Part shown: piece by piece, positions 16,257 through 23,901 of the stretch
Layout of the letters: every line of letters begins with the position of its first letter
How positions within the stretch are numbered: the first letter of the stretch is position 1
From: Coriobacteriaceae bacterium
GTDB taxonomy: Bacteria; Actinomycetota; Coriobacteriia; Coriobacteriales; Coriobacteriaceae
Assembly: GCA_025993015.1 (NCBI GenBank)
Contig: DAJPFV010000001.1
Location: 248,001-312,000 of the forward strand
DNA length: 64,000 bases
Reading direction: 5' to 3'
The notes under the pieces: model-generated
What the model was told of the DNA's origin: nothing
The model's database searches: none
What the model saw: only the letters and a program-made list of their open reading frames with translations
Position numbers and translations under genes: made by a program

Positions 16257-17210
16257 ATGACAACCAAGTACACCGACGCGCCGCGCACACGTGTCATGAC
16301 GCCGGCATCGCTCAACAACGGCGTTCACGAAAACCATTCCATCGGCCAGACCATGGCCATCGCGCCCAAAAAGGGCCTGTTTGACGACATTTCCATTCCC
16401 CAGATCATCGCCGGCGCCGCAGCTGCCGCTACGAGCGTCGCGCTTGCCTCCAAGATCGGTATCGCCGGATCGGTGATCGGTGCCGCTGTGAGCTCGGTCA
16501 TCACCGTTGTGTCCTCGCAGGTCTACCGCCACTTTATCTCTGCCAGCGCCGAAGCCATCAAAGGTACGCACGCCACCGTCGACTACCCCGCCGGCGCCTA
16601 TGAACCCGTTGAATTAAATGCCGAGGAGCACTTAGGCGGCGCCGCGACTACCCAGGAGATGCGCCAGATTGCAGGGCGCGCGACCACGGCGCGCGTCGCC
16701 CCCGACAGCCTGCGCGCCAAGGCGGCGGCAGAGCGCAGCCAGACGCAAAAGAAGGTCATCATCTTCTCGATCGCCATCGCCATCGTCGCGGTCATCGCCT
16801 GCGCCGGCGCCATCCTTATCACCACCGCCGGTGACGGTCTGGGCGAGCGTCCCGAGCCGATTCTGTCGTCACGCACGACCGAGCACGACGCGGACAGCAC
16901 TGGTCAATCGCAAAGCCAGCAGGACGACTCGCAGGGCACCTCCGCATCCACCGACTCGTCCTCGAACACCCCCGATCAGTCGCAGGGCGCCGATTCTTCT
17001 GTGAACAACAACGGTACGCAATCCGGCACAACCGACTCAAGCCAAACGACTGACGGCTCTCAACCGAGCACGGGCGACCAGACGAGCGACACCACGTCGG
17101 GAACGGGCTCAGCAGACAGCAGCAACACCAGCAACTCGAACAGCTCGAGTGGAACCGCGTCCGGCACGGCATCTGACAGCTCGAGCCAAGGCACGGCATC
17201 GGGCAACTAA
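16257..17210 (+). CDS. Membrane protein with Ser/Thr/Gly-rich C-terminal tail
   Basis: The 317-residue product has an N-terminal soluble stretch, a hydrophobic Ala/Gly-rich hairpin (about residues 47-85: IIAGAAAAATSVALASK and GSVIGAAVSSVITVVSS), a charged middle, one strong transmembrane helix (VIIFSIAIAIVAVIACAGAI, about 165-185) and a 130-residue low-complexity tail of Ser, Thr, Asp, Gln and Gly. The tail is probably extracytoplasmic and may cross the cell wall. GGGAGGA precedes the ATG. I do not recognise a family. GC content returns to the chromosomal level here. Confidence 0.7.
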   Translation: MTTKYTDAPRTRVMTPASLNNGVHENHSIGQTMAIAPKKGLFDDISIPQIIAGAAAAATSVALASKIGIAGSVIGAAVSSVITVVSSQVYRHFISASAEAIKGTHATVDYPAGAYEPVELNAEEHLGGAATTQEMRQIAGRATTARVAPDSLRAKAAAERSQTQKKVIIFSIAIAIVAVIACAGAILITTAGDGLGERPEPILSSRTTEHDADSTGQSQSQQDDSQGTSASTDSSSNTPDQSQGADSSVNNNGTQSGTTDSSQTTDGSQPSTGDQTSDTTSGTGSADSSNTSNSNSSSGTASGTASDSSSQGTASGN

Positions 17211-17244
17211 GCACGTTTGCCCCTCATAGATAATCGACCTGTAT

Positions 17245-17280
17245 AACGGGCGCGAACCGGCAACGGTCGCGCCCGTTTGC
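17245..17280 (+). terminator. Intrinsic terminator after the Ser/Thr-rich membrane protein
   Basis: CGGGCGCG (17247-17254) pairs with CGCGCCCG (17268-17275), extended by an inner ACCG/CGGT stem and GCAA loop, then TTT. Confidence 0.8.
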
Positions 17281-17348
17281 CTTGGGCGCCGAGGTAGCAA
17301 GCCCCGCGCGATGGTAAGATGCTTTGGTGTGTAAAGAGGAGATTTGCC

Positions 17349-18650
17349 ATGAGCAAGACAATAGTTAAGCCCACGCTATCGCTGGGCAACCACATCTATC
17401 TGTATCGTCTGCTGCGTGATGCGATTGGGTGCGGCAAGCAAACGTTTATGACGCAGGTCGAGGAGGCGCTCGCTGCTGGTGACATGGCCGCTTATGACCT
17501 GGGCTTCGAGTCCACGCGCGAGCTGCTCGAGGAGCTCGACGACTGCATAAGGCTGACCGTCTTTAAGGGCGGTCGCCTGTATGCCACGCTCATCGCCAAC
17601 GAGGCCTGGGATGCCGCCCTTGCCAAGGGCGAGGACAAGCCCAAGGCTGCCAAGGGTGCCAAGCAGTCCTACAAAAAGAAAAAGCGCGGCGAGAAGGACC
17701 TCAAGGCCGTGCGCCCCAAGCACGTTAAGCGCGCCGGGCCCGAGCCCGTGGCCGAAGTCGCTCCGGAGCCCGAGCCCGAGGCAGAGATCGAAGTCGCTAT
17801 TGAGGTAACGGCAGAAGCCGACACCGAAATCACCGCCACGACCGATCCCGAAGTCATATCCGAGCAGGAAGCCACTGCGGAGCTCAACGAAGCTCCCAAG
17901 TCGACAACCGAAGAAGCCGCTGACCAGCCCGAAACGCCTGCGTTCCAAAACAGCGATGTCTTTGGCGACGAGACCGAGGACGATCAGCCCGACGAGCCCG
18001 ACGATCAAGGCGCTACCGAGTCGGCGCCGGAGCCCGAGACGCCGCAGCCCGCCATCTCGCTCACGGTCGTCTATGACCCCGAGAACGCAAACGCCGGCAT
18101 CACCACCATGGCATCCACGCCCATCGAGGCAAAGTCGAGCGTCGAGAATCAGAGCGCTCCGCAAGTCGAGTTCGACACCGCGACCGCAGACGCACCTGCC
18201 ATCGTCGAACCCGCAGATTCCGCGGCGATGCCGAAAGCGGACACCGAATCAGTACTCGGCGCCGAACCCGCGCCCGTCATCGAGGTGACGCCCGTCAATG
18301 AGCAGGCCTTCGCACCGACGATGGTACCGGCCCCCGCACCCGTAGCGCCCGCCATCCCCGAGGACTTCCCCGTCGATTTCGCAACCGAGGTCTTCTGCCC
18401 CGGCCCGCTTCTGCACCAGCTGTCAACCTATCTCCCCTACGGCGCCGACACGCTCGGCATCGTCGGCGAGTACTACTGGATCGCCCGCGAGCGCGGTACC
18501 ATCGAGGCCGCGCGAAACCGCGCAAGCTTCCCTCTGCGCTACACGCAAGCCGGCGAGCGCCACGAAGTCACCGTGCGCATCCGCCGCAACACCACCGGCG
18601 GTCTCGGCGCCACCTGGACCATCGACAAGGTCGAAGAATCCGCCGAATAG
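17349..18650 (+). CDS. Protein with N-terminal LOTUS/winged-helix-like domain and long acidic linker
   Basis: The 433-residue protein has three parts. Residues 1-95 fold-predict as a winged helix and resemble OST-HTH/LOTUS domains (YDLGFESTRELLEELDD and FKGGRLYATLI). Residues 95-340 start with a Lys-rich basic patch (KQSYKKKKRGEKDLK) and continue as a long Glu/Pro/Ala-rich linker. Residues 345-433 form a compact C-terminal domain (DFATEVFCPGPLLHQL onward). LOTUS domains bind RNA in other bacteria, so an RNA-related role is possible. AGAGGAG precedes the ATG at 17349; ten codons upstream are open but unlikely. Confidence 0.7.
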   Translation: MSKTIVKPTLSLGNHIYLYRLLRDAIGCGKQTFMTQVEEALAAGDMAAYDLGFESTRELLEELDDCIRLTVFKGGRLYATLIANEAWDAALAKGEDKPKAAKGAKQSYKKKKRGEKDLKAVRPKHVKRAGPEPVAEVAPEPEPEAEIEVAIEVTAEADTEITATTDPEVISEQEATAELNEAPKSTTEEAADQPETPAFQNSDVFGDETEDDQPDEPDDQGATESAPEPETPQPAISLTVVYDPENANAGITTMASTPIEAKSSVENQSAPQVEFDTATADAPAIVEPADSAAMPKADTESVLGAEPAPVIEVTPVNEQAFAPTMVPAPAPVAPAIPEDFPVDFATEVFCPGPLLHQLSTYLPYGADTLGIVGEYYWIARERGTIEAARNRASFPLRYTQAGERHEVTVRIRRNTTGGLGATWTIDKVEESAE

Positions 18651-18651
18651 T

Positions 18652-18688
18652 AAAAGGGACGATAACCCTCAAGGTTATCGTCCCTTTT
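18652..18688. terminator. Bidirectional intrinsic terminator
   Basis: A perfect 16-bp stem (AAAAGGGACGATAACC, 18652-18667, with 18673-18688) with loop CTCAA has A- and T-runs at its base. It separates the convergent LOTUS-like and ettA genes. Confidence 0.95.
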
Positions 18689-18710
18689 TCGTTAGGTCAC
18701 CTGAACTCGA

Positions 18711-20396
18711 CTAATCTCGCGTCAGCTTGCGGTGAATACGATGCGGCTGGGCTGCGTCCTCGCCCAGGCGCTCGATACGGTTGGCCTGATAGGCCTCGAA
18801 GTTGCCCTCGAACCAATACCAGTTGCCCGGGTTCTCGTCGGTGCCCTCCCACGCCAGAATGTGCGTGGCGACGCGGTCCAAGAACATACGGTCGTGGCTA
18901 ATGACCACCGAGCAGCCCGGGAACTCGAGTAGCGCCGCTTCGAGCGAGGACAGCGTCTCGACATCGAGGTCGTTCGTGGGCTCGTCGAGGAGCAGCAGAT
19001 TGCCGCCCTGCTTGAGCGTGAGCGCCAGGTTCAGACGGTTGCGCTCGCCACCGGAGAGTACACCAGCGCGCTTCTGCTGGTCCTGGCCCTTAAAGCCAAA
19101 GCTCGCCACATAAGCACGGCTCGGAACCTCGGTCTCGCCGACCATCATGTGGTCCAGGCCGTCCGAGACGACCTCCCACAGGTTCTTATCGGGGTCGATG
19201 CCGGAACGGTTCTGATCGACATAGGAGATCTTGACGGTCTCGCCCACCTCGAGCTCGCCCGAAGTCAGCGGCTCCAGGCCCACGATAGTCTTGAACAGCG
19301 TGGTCTTGCCCACACCGTTGGGGCCGATGACGCCCACGATGCCGTTGCGCGGCAGGGTGAACGAAAGGTCGTCAATGAGCACGCGGCCATCGAACTCCTT
19401 GTGCAGATGATGGGCCTCGAGCACCTTGTTGCCCAGACGCGGGCCCACGGGGATGCGGATGTCAGTCCAGTCGAGCTTCTGGCTTGCGCGCGCCTCAGCC
19501 TCCATCTCCTCGTAGCGGGCCAGACGGGCCTTGTTCTTGGCCTGACGGGCCTTGGGCGAGCTGCGCACCCACTCGAGCTCGGCCTCCATGCGCTTGGCGA
19601 GCTTGGCGTCGCGGTTGCCCTGTGCCTCGATACGGGCGGCCTTGGTCTCCAGATACGTGGAGTAGTTGCCCTTGTAGGGATAAAGGTGACCGCGGTCGAC
19701 CTCGCAGATCCACTCGGCAACGTTATCCAGGAAGTAGCGATCGTGTGTGACGGCAAGCACCGCGCCCTGGTAGTTGTGCAGGAAGTGCTCGAGCCACAGG
19801 ATCGACTCGGCGTCCAGGTGGTTCGTGGGCTCGTCGAGCAGCAGCAGGTCGGGAGCCTCGAGCAGCAGCTTGCACAGGGCCACGCGACGACGCTCGCCGC
19901 CGGAAAGCACGTTGACCGGCATGTCGGAATCGGGCAGCTGCAGCGCGTCCATGGCCTGGCCGAGCTTGGAATCGATATCCCAGCCGTCGGCGGCGTCGAT
20001 CTCGTCCTGGAGCTTGCCCATCTCGGCCATGAGTGCGTCCATGTCGCAATCCGGGTCGCACATCTCCTCGCCGATCTTGTTGAAGCGATCGACCTTGGCG
20101 ATCATGTCGCCAAACGCCATGCGCACGTTCTCGATGACGGTCTTGTCGTCGTCGAGCGGCGGCTCCTGCTGCAGGATGCCCACGGTGTAGCCGGGGGTGA
20201 GCCTGGCATCGCCATTGGAGACCTCCTCGATACCGGCCATGATCTTGAGCAGGGTCGACTTACCCATGCCGTTGGGGCCCACGACGCCGATCTTGGCACC
20301 GGGGTAGAAGCTCAGGGTCACGTCGTCAAGGATTACCTTGTCGCCATGGGCCTTGCGAGCCTGATACATGCTATAGATAAACTCCGCCACAGTCAT
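18711..20396 (-). CDS. ettA: Energy-dependent translational throttle protein EttA (ABC-F ATPase)
   Basis: The 561-residue protein carries two ABC ATPase domains and no membrane segment, as in ABC-F proteins that act on the ribosome E site. Both Walker A motifs (GPNGMGKST near 40, GPNGVGKTT near 350) and both signatures (LSGGERRRVAL, LSGGERNRLNL) are intact, with the Walker B DEPTNHLD and DEPTNDLD. The N-terminus (MTVAEFIYSMYQARKAHGDKV-like) and length match EttA rather than Uup or resistance factors. AAGGAG precedes the ATG closely. Confidence 0.93.
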   Translation of the reverse strand: MTVAEFIYSMYQARKAHGDKVILDDVTLSFYPGAKIGVVGPNGMGKSTLLKIMAGIEEVSNGDARLTPGYTVGILQQEPPLDDDKTVIENVRMAFGDMIAKVDRFNKIGEEMCDPDCDMDALMAEMGKLQDEIDAADGWDIDSKLGQAMDALQLPDSDMPVNVLSGGERRRVALCKLLLEAPDLLLLDEPTNHLDAESILWLEHFLHNYQGAVLAVTHDRYFLDNVAEWICEVDRGHLYPYKGNYSTYLETKAARIEAQGNRDAKLAKRMEAELEWVRSSPKARQAKNKARLARYEEMEAEARASQKLDWTDIRIPVGPRLGNKVLEAHHLHKEFDGRVLIDDLSFTLPRNGIVGVIGPNGVGKTTLFKTIVGLEPLTSGELEVGETVKISYVDQNRSGIDPDKNLWEVVSDGLDHMMVGETEVPSRAYVASFGFKGQDQQKRAGVLSGGERNRLNLALTLKQGGNLLLLDEPTNDLDVETLSSLEAALLEFPGCSVVISHDRMFLDRVATHILAWEGTDENPGNWYWFEGNFEAYQANRIERLGEDAAQPHRIHRKLTRD

Positions 20397-20473
20397 TTCT
20401 CCTTATCTAGCTGCGGAACGTCATCTGACCTGTCCTTCTGGAAAAGGCAGAGAAATAGGTCCGCGCGTTCTAA

Positions 20474-20502
20474 TAAAAAGGGGCATGGTTGCCCACACCC
20501 CT
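20474..20502 (-). terminator. Intrinsic terminator of the sdpR-sdpI operon
   Basis: On the minus strand AGGGG...CCCCT (with an inner TGG/CCA) is followed by TTTTTATT. It lies 65 bases past the sdpI-like stop. Confidence 0.75.
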
Positions 20503-20566
20503 AATACTACCTGGGAAAAGTCCCCCGGAACATACTATGAACTGCGTACGCTAGTTTTCCGCAACC

Positions 20567-21271
20567 TTAGCGAACGGCTCGCTGCGATTTACGCCACAGC
20601 AGATACGAGTAGACGTAGACGGCTCCGACCGAACCAAACGCCAGAACCGCAATCACCGCGGCGACGACTTCATTCGAAAGCACCGCACCTGCCACGCCCA
20701 TCACAATCAGGCCAACACCCAGCACCATAAAGCAGGCACCGCCAAAGCGCTGCGTACGGCGCCAGTTCTCGGAATCGGCAAGTGCCCAGGGCGTCTTGAT
20801 ACCGAGCGTATAGTTCTGCTTCACACGCGGCAAGTAGTTGCCTACGCCGATGAACAGCAAACCGACAACACCGGAAATCAGCACGTTAACCGAACCGACC
20901 GCCGGCACCACGCCCCAGACCGTAAGCTCTCCCAGCCAGCTTATGGCGCACATGAACAAGGTGAAGGCGATTACGAAGCCCTGATAGAACTTGCCCGAGG
21001 TTCGATATGCCTCACCTTTGGGATCGATGCGCGGCACCACGCAGAACATTGCGAGAAGCGCCAGCGGCAACGCGCCGAGCGCCGATGCCATCCAGCTAGG
21101 ACCCCAACCGTCGACGGCGCCGCTCGCTCCCCAGTGCGTGGGAATCTGCGCAGGCAAGCTCGGCATCACCATGAGGTGCGCTACGACATTGGCGACGCAC
21201 AGAGCGATCAGCGCAATCCACACACGCCGCGATACCCCCGTGGCGTGAATACCCTTGTTTTCGTTATTCAT
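20567..21271 (-). CDS. SdpI-family membrane protein
   Basis: The 234-residue protein has about six membrane segments. The N-terminal half matches DUF1648 (LPAQIPTHWGASGAVDGWG) and the C-terminal half the SdpI domain (GNYLPRVKQNYTLGIKTPWAL and NWRRTQRFGG). In B. subtilis SdpI gives immunity to the SdpC toxin and titrates SdpR. The start at ATG 21271 overlaps the regulator's stop by 8 bases (ATGAATAA). No sdpC-like toxin gene is visible here, so its role may be broader. Confidence 0.88.
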   Translation of the reverse strand: MNNENKGIHATGVSRRVWIALIALCVANVVAHLMVMPSLPAQIPTHWGASGAVDGWGPSWMASALGALPLALLAMFCVVPRIDPKGEAYRTSGKFYQGFVIAFTLFMCAISWLGELTVWGVVPAVGSVNVLISGVVGLLFIGVGNYLPRVKQNYTLGIKTPWALADSENWRRTQRFGGACFMVLGVGLIVMGVAGAVLSNEVVAAVIAVLAFGSVGAVYVYSYLLWRKSQRAVR

Positions 21272-21542
21272 CCTTATCACCTTCCGTGTTTGTAAAGCCC
21301 ATAAACCAACCGATCAAGTCCTGCATGACGGTGGTGTTTAAGCTGTATACGATGTTTTGGCCATGGCGCTCGTCGGTCACCAACCCGGCGTTTTTGAGCG
21401 TCGCCAAGTGATGGCTCAATGACGGCTTGCTAATGTCAAAATGCCCGGCAAGCTCCCCGGCCGTACAATTGCCCTCGCGCAGCAGTTCCAAAATGCGCCG
21501 CCGCGTAGGATCGGCCAGCGCTTTAAAACCCTCTCCCGGCAT
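21264..21542 (-). CDS. ArsR-type autorepressor, SdpR family
   Basis: The 92-residue winged-helix protein begins MPGEGFKALADPTRRRILEL and has the recognition region SKPSLSHHLATLKNAGLV, typical of SdpR-type ArsR regulators without metal-binding Cys pairs. I start at ATG 21542, which follows GAGGAGG; the open frame upstream is not conserved. It is translationally coupled to the SdpI-like gene and probably represses its own operon until sequestered by the membrane protein. Confidence 0.88.
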   Translation of the reverse strand: MPGEGFKALADPTRRRILELLREGNCTAGELAGHFDISKPSLSHHLATLKNAGLVTDERHGQNIVYSLNTTVMQDLIGWFMGFTNTEGDKDE

Positions 21543-21651
21543 AGGACCTCCTCTCAGTATTTCGCTCGACGCGCACACTATACTCGATATTTAGATGTTT
21601 GTCTAACTATCTAATTCAGCAATAGCCATAGAACACTCGTTCGCTTTTAGT

Positions 21652-21657
21652 TACAAT
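21652..21657 (+). promoter_or_regulatory. Candidate -10 box for the small peptide mRNA
   Basis: TACAAT lies 8 bases before GAAGCAGATGG, so transcription would begin at about 21664. No good -35 box is seen. Confidence 0.4.
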
Positions 21658-21664
21658 ACCGTTA

Positions 21665-21887
21665 GAAGCAGATGGGCCAGCTCCCCTCTACCAGAGAAGG
21701 AGATGGACTATGAGTATTGACGATGTCCTGACGTTGTTATTGCTTGTAATCGCGGCTGTGGAGCTCGGCATCCACATTGGAGGTCGAATGAAATAGCCGC
21801 CCCCGCGTAATGCGAAGACGGCCACTTCTCACGCCATAAACGTGTTTCGGAGTTGGCCAACCCGCGGCCACGGGTGCCATCTGCTTC
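21665..21887 (+). other. Long-range 5'/3' complementary segments around the 28-residue peptide gene
   Basis: Bases 21665-21684 can pair with two blocks downstream: GAAGCAGATGG with CCATCTGCTTC (21877-21887), and GCCAGCTCC with GGAGTTGGC (21849-21857, one G-U). The gap between the two downstream blocks holds its own hairpin (ACCCG/CGGGT, 21860-21875). The mRNA would thus close into a circle-like fold with about 20 bp, as seen in type I toxin mRNAs of the Hok/TisB/AapA kind. Confidence 0.65.
21710..21796 (+). CDS. 28-residue single-span membrane peptide, candidate type I toxin
   Basis: The peptide starts MSIDDVLTLLLLVIAAVELG and ends in the basic GGRMK. One transmembrane helix (about 6-20) fills most of it. 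AGAAGGAG precedes the ATG with 7-base spacing. Size, hydrophobicity and the folded mRNA (21665-21887) resemble holin-like and other type I toxin peptides. An antisense antitoxin RNA is expected but I could not identify its promoter. Alternatives are a small membrane regulator or a leader. Confidence 0.6.
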   Translation: MSIDDVLTLLLLVIAAVELGIHIGGRMK

Positions 21888-21954
21888 AATCTTATGCGAA
21901 TCCCCGCTTCATTTCAACATGCCCCAAGGCCTCAAATGGAGGCAGAATAATACC

Positions 21955-21960
21955 TATAAT
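21955..21960 (+). promoter_or_regulatory. -10 box upstream of tcdA
   Basis: A consensus TATAAT lies 46 bases before the tcdA start. The -35 region (TCAAAT at 21932) is weak. Confidence 0.45.
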
Positions 21961-22005
21961 GGCGATAGCCAATTACGTTAATTACTTCCCCATCGGAGGA
22001 TATCT

Positions 22006-22803
22006 ATGACCGAAACCGCAGCCGCCGCTCCCGTCGAGACGCGCGACACCAAGCTCGAGATCATCATGGGGCGCGAGGCGCTCGACAAGCTCGCCGACGC
22101 CACGGTGTTGGTGCTCGGCTGCGGCGGCGTGGGCTCTAACTGCTGCGAAGCGCTCGCCCGCGGCGGCATCGGCCATTTCGTAATTCTGGATAAAGACATC
22201 ATTGCGCCCAGCAATATCAACCGTCAGGCCATCGCGTTTCACAGCACCATCGGCAAGCGTAAAGTCGACGTCATGGAGGCCATGATCCATGACATCAACC
22301 CTGCCGCCACCGTCATCAAGCGCACCGAATACCTGCTGAGCGACAACATCGACGAATTCTTCGCGAGCGTTCTGGAGCAGACAGGTGGCACGCTCGACTA
22401 CGTTATCGACGCCATCGATACCATCTCGGCCAAGCTCACCGTCGCCAAGTATGCTCAGGACCACGACATTCGCCTGGTGAGCTCCATGGGCGGCGGCAAC
22501 AAGCTGCATCCCGAATGCCTGCGCTTCGCCGATATCTTTGACACGGTGCGCGACCCCATGAGCCGTATCATGCGCAAAGAGTGCAAAAAACGTGGCATCA
22601 AGAGCCTGCACGTTCTATTTAGCTGCGAGGAGTCGGTCAAGACTCAGCGCCGTGACCCCTCCAACATCCACGAGCGCACCGAGCTCGGAACCGCCAGCTT
22701 TATGCCGCCCATCATGGGCCAGATGATTGCCGGCGAGGTTATTCGCAAGATCAGTGGACGCGGTACCGAGCGCGTTCGCGCCGACGGCCAGCGCCTGGAC
22801 TAG
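22006..22803 (+). CDS. tcdA: tRNA threonylcarbamoyladenosine dehydratase (TcdA/YgdL)
   Basis: This 265-residue E1-like enzyme cyclises the t6A base at tRNA position 37 to ct6A using ATP. It contains the nucleotide motif VLGCGGVGSNCCEAL, DKDIIAPSNINRQ, VIDAIDTISAK and SSMGGGNKLHPE, in the order seen in TcdA. CGGAGG precedes the ATG. It is followed after 14 bases by tatD, so the two are probably co-transcribed. Confidence 0.9.
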   Translation: MTETAAAAPVETRDTKLEIIMGREALDKLADATVLVLGCGGVGSNCCEALARGGIGHFVILDKDIIAPSNINRQAIAFHSTIGKRKVDVMEAMIHDINPAATVIKRTEYLLSDNIDEFFASVLEQTGGTLDYVIDAIDTISAKLTVAKYAQDHDIRLVSSMGGGNKLHPECLRFADIFDTVRDPMSRIMRKECKKRGIKSLHVLFSCEESVKTQRRDPSNIHERTELGTASFMPPIMGQMIAGEVIRKISGRGTERVRADGQRLD

Positions 22804-22817
22804 CAAGGCACACCGCG

Positions 22818-23600
22818 ATGAAGCTGCAGTCCTTTGATGCTCACTGTCACCTCGACCTGATGGCCAGCCCGAACACCGTTGCCCACGAAGCCGCAGCGAT
22901 GGGACTGGAGCTCTTTGATTGCGGCGTCGATCCACGCGATTTCGCGTCAGCATCCGAACGCGCCAGCAGTAGTCCCAACGTTATTGCAGGGGTGGGCCTC
23001 CACCCCTGGTGGATTGCCGACGGCCGATGCGGAACCGCCGAGGTCGGCCTGCTTTGTGAACTCGCCATCCGGGAACGGTTTATCGGCGAGGTCGGGCTCG
23101 ATTTCTCGCCACGCTTTGCAGGCACCGAGGGAAACCAGACGCAGGCATTTGAACGGCTATGCCGAACGTTATCGCAGTCCCCGCTACCTGGACGCGTTCT
23201 ATCCATTCACGCCGTTCGCGCGGCGGGAGCAACTTTGGACACTTTGGAGTCGAACGACCTTCTTAAGGACGTCCCCAACTCCCCCACCATTATCTTCCAC
23301 TGGTTTAGCGGCACCTCAGATGAGTTTGTCCGCGCACGCATTGCGGGCTGCTACTTTTCCGTGAATGAACGCATGCTTGCGACCAAACGTGGGCGCGAAT
23401 ACGCGCGACAGATTCCACTTGATCGCTTGCTACTCGAAACCGACGCGCCGGCCGAACCAGACGCGGAAACATCCGCGCGACAGCTCGTCGATTCACTCAT
23501 AAGAGTATCCGAGGTCATTGCTGCGCTTAAAAACTGCCCCGAGGAGAGCATCAAGTCGGTCGTCCTGGAAAATTCCCACTCCATTTTCGACTTCCGCTGA
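22818..23600 (+). CDS. TatD-family metal-dependent hydrolase
   Basis: The 260-residue TIM-barrel protein contains FDAHCHLD (HxH metal site), GLHPWW, GEVGLDF (bridging Glu), LSIHAV, FHWFSG and LLETDAP, the full TatD set. Family members are 3'-5' exonucleases or deoxyribonucleases, with several of unknown substrate. It follows tcdA, with the MITE-like element at 23606-23835 just downstream. Confidence 0.88.
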   Translation: MKLQSFDAHCHLDLMASPNTVAHEAAAMGLELFDCGVDPRDFASASERASSSPNVIAGVGLHPWWIADGRCGTAEVGLLCELAIRERFIGEVGLDFSPRFAGTEGNQTQAFERLCRTLSQSPLPGRVLSIHAVRAAGATLDTLESNDLLKDVPNSPTIIFHWFSGTSDEFVRARIAGCYFSVNERMLATKRGREYARQIPLDRLLLETDAPAEPDAETSARQLVDSLIRVSEVIAALKNCPEESIKSVVLENSHSIFDFR

Positions 23601-23605
23601 CCTCG

Positions 23606-23835
23606 GTGGGCAAAAAATGCCAAATATGAGTACTGTTGTAAAACTGGTCACATTATTTTGCACCAAAACAACGACCTGATAATGTACAACTGTTCATTAT
23701 CAGGTCGTTTTAGCATACCCAGGGACATATTAGACGGCTTTAAGTTGTCCGCAGACACTCAACTTGGACCTCAAGAGCCAAATTTTGCTGCTACTAAATT
23801 TGTGACAGTACTCATATTTGGCATTTTTTGCCCAC
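23606..23835. mobile_element. MITE-like element with 31-bp perfect inverted repeats
   Basis: Bases 23606-23636 (GTGGGCAAAAAATGCCAAAT onward, ending AGTACTGT) are the exact reverse complement of 23805-23835. The 168-bp core has no credible gene but holds a 15-bp hairpin. Total length is 230 bp. It fills the gap between the convergent tatD and FGGY-kinase genes. No clear target duplication is seen at its edges, so mobility is inferred from the terminal repeats. Confidence 0.75.
23670..23709. terminator. Hairpin within the MITE-like element
   Basis: AACGACCTGATAATG (23670-23684) pairs perfectly with 23695-23709 around a 10-base loop, with a short T-run after it and an A-run before it. It could terminate transcription from both neighbours. 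Confidence 0.65.
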
Positions 23836-23901
23836 GACCCTCAAGGGACATGCGAATCGCACAACGCAGCCCCCATAAGAGCGTGGGGCAATTCGGCGGC
23901 G

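Noticed and set aside
18725..18736. GCTTGCGGTGAATACG as a third copy of the 63-bp palindromic element
   Set aside because: It lies in the ettA coding sequence and lacks the matching arm and inner stem.
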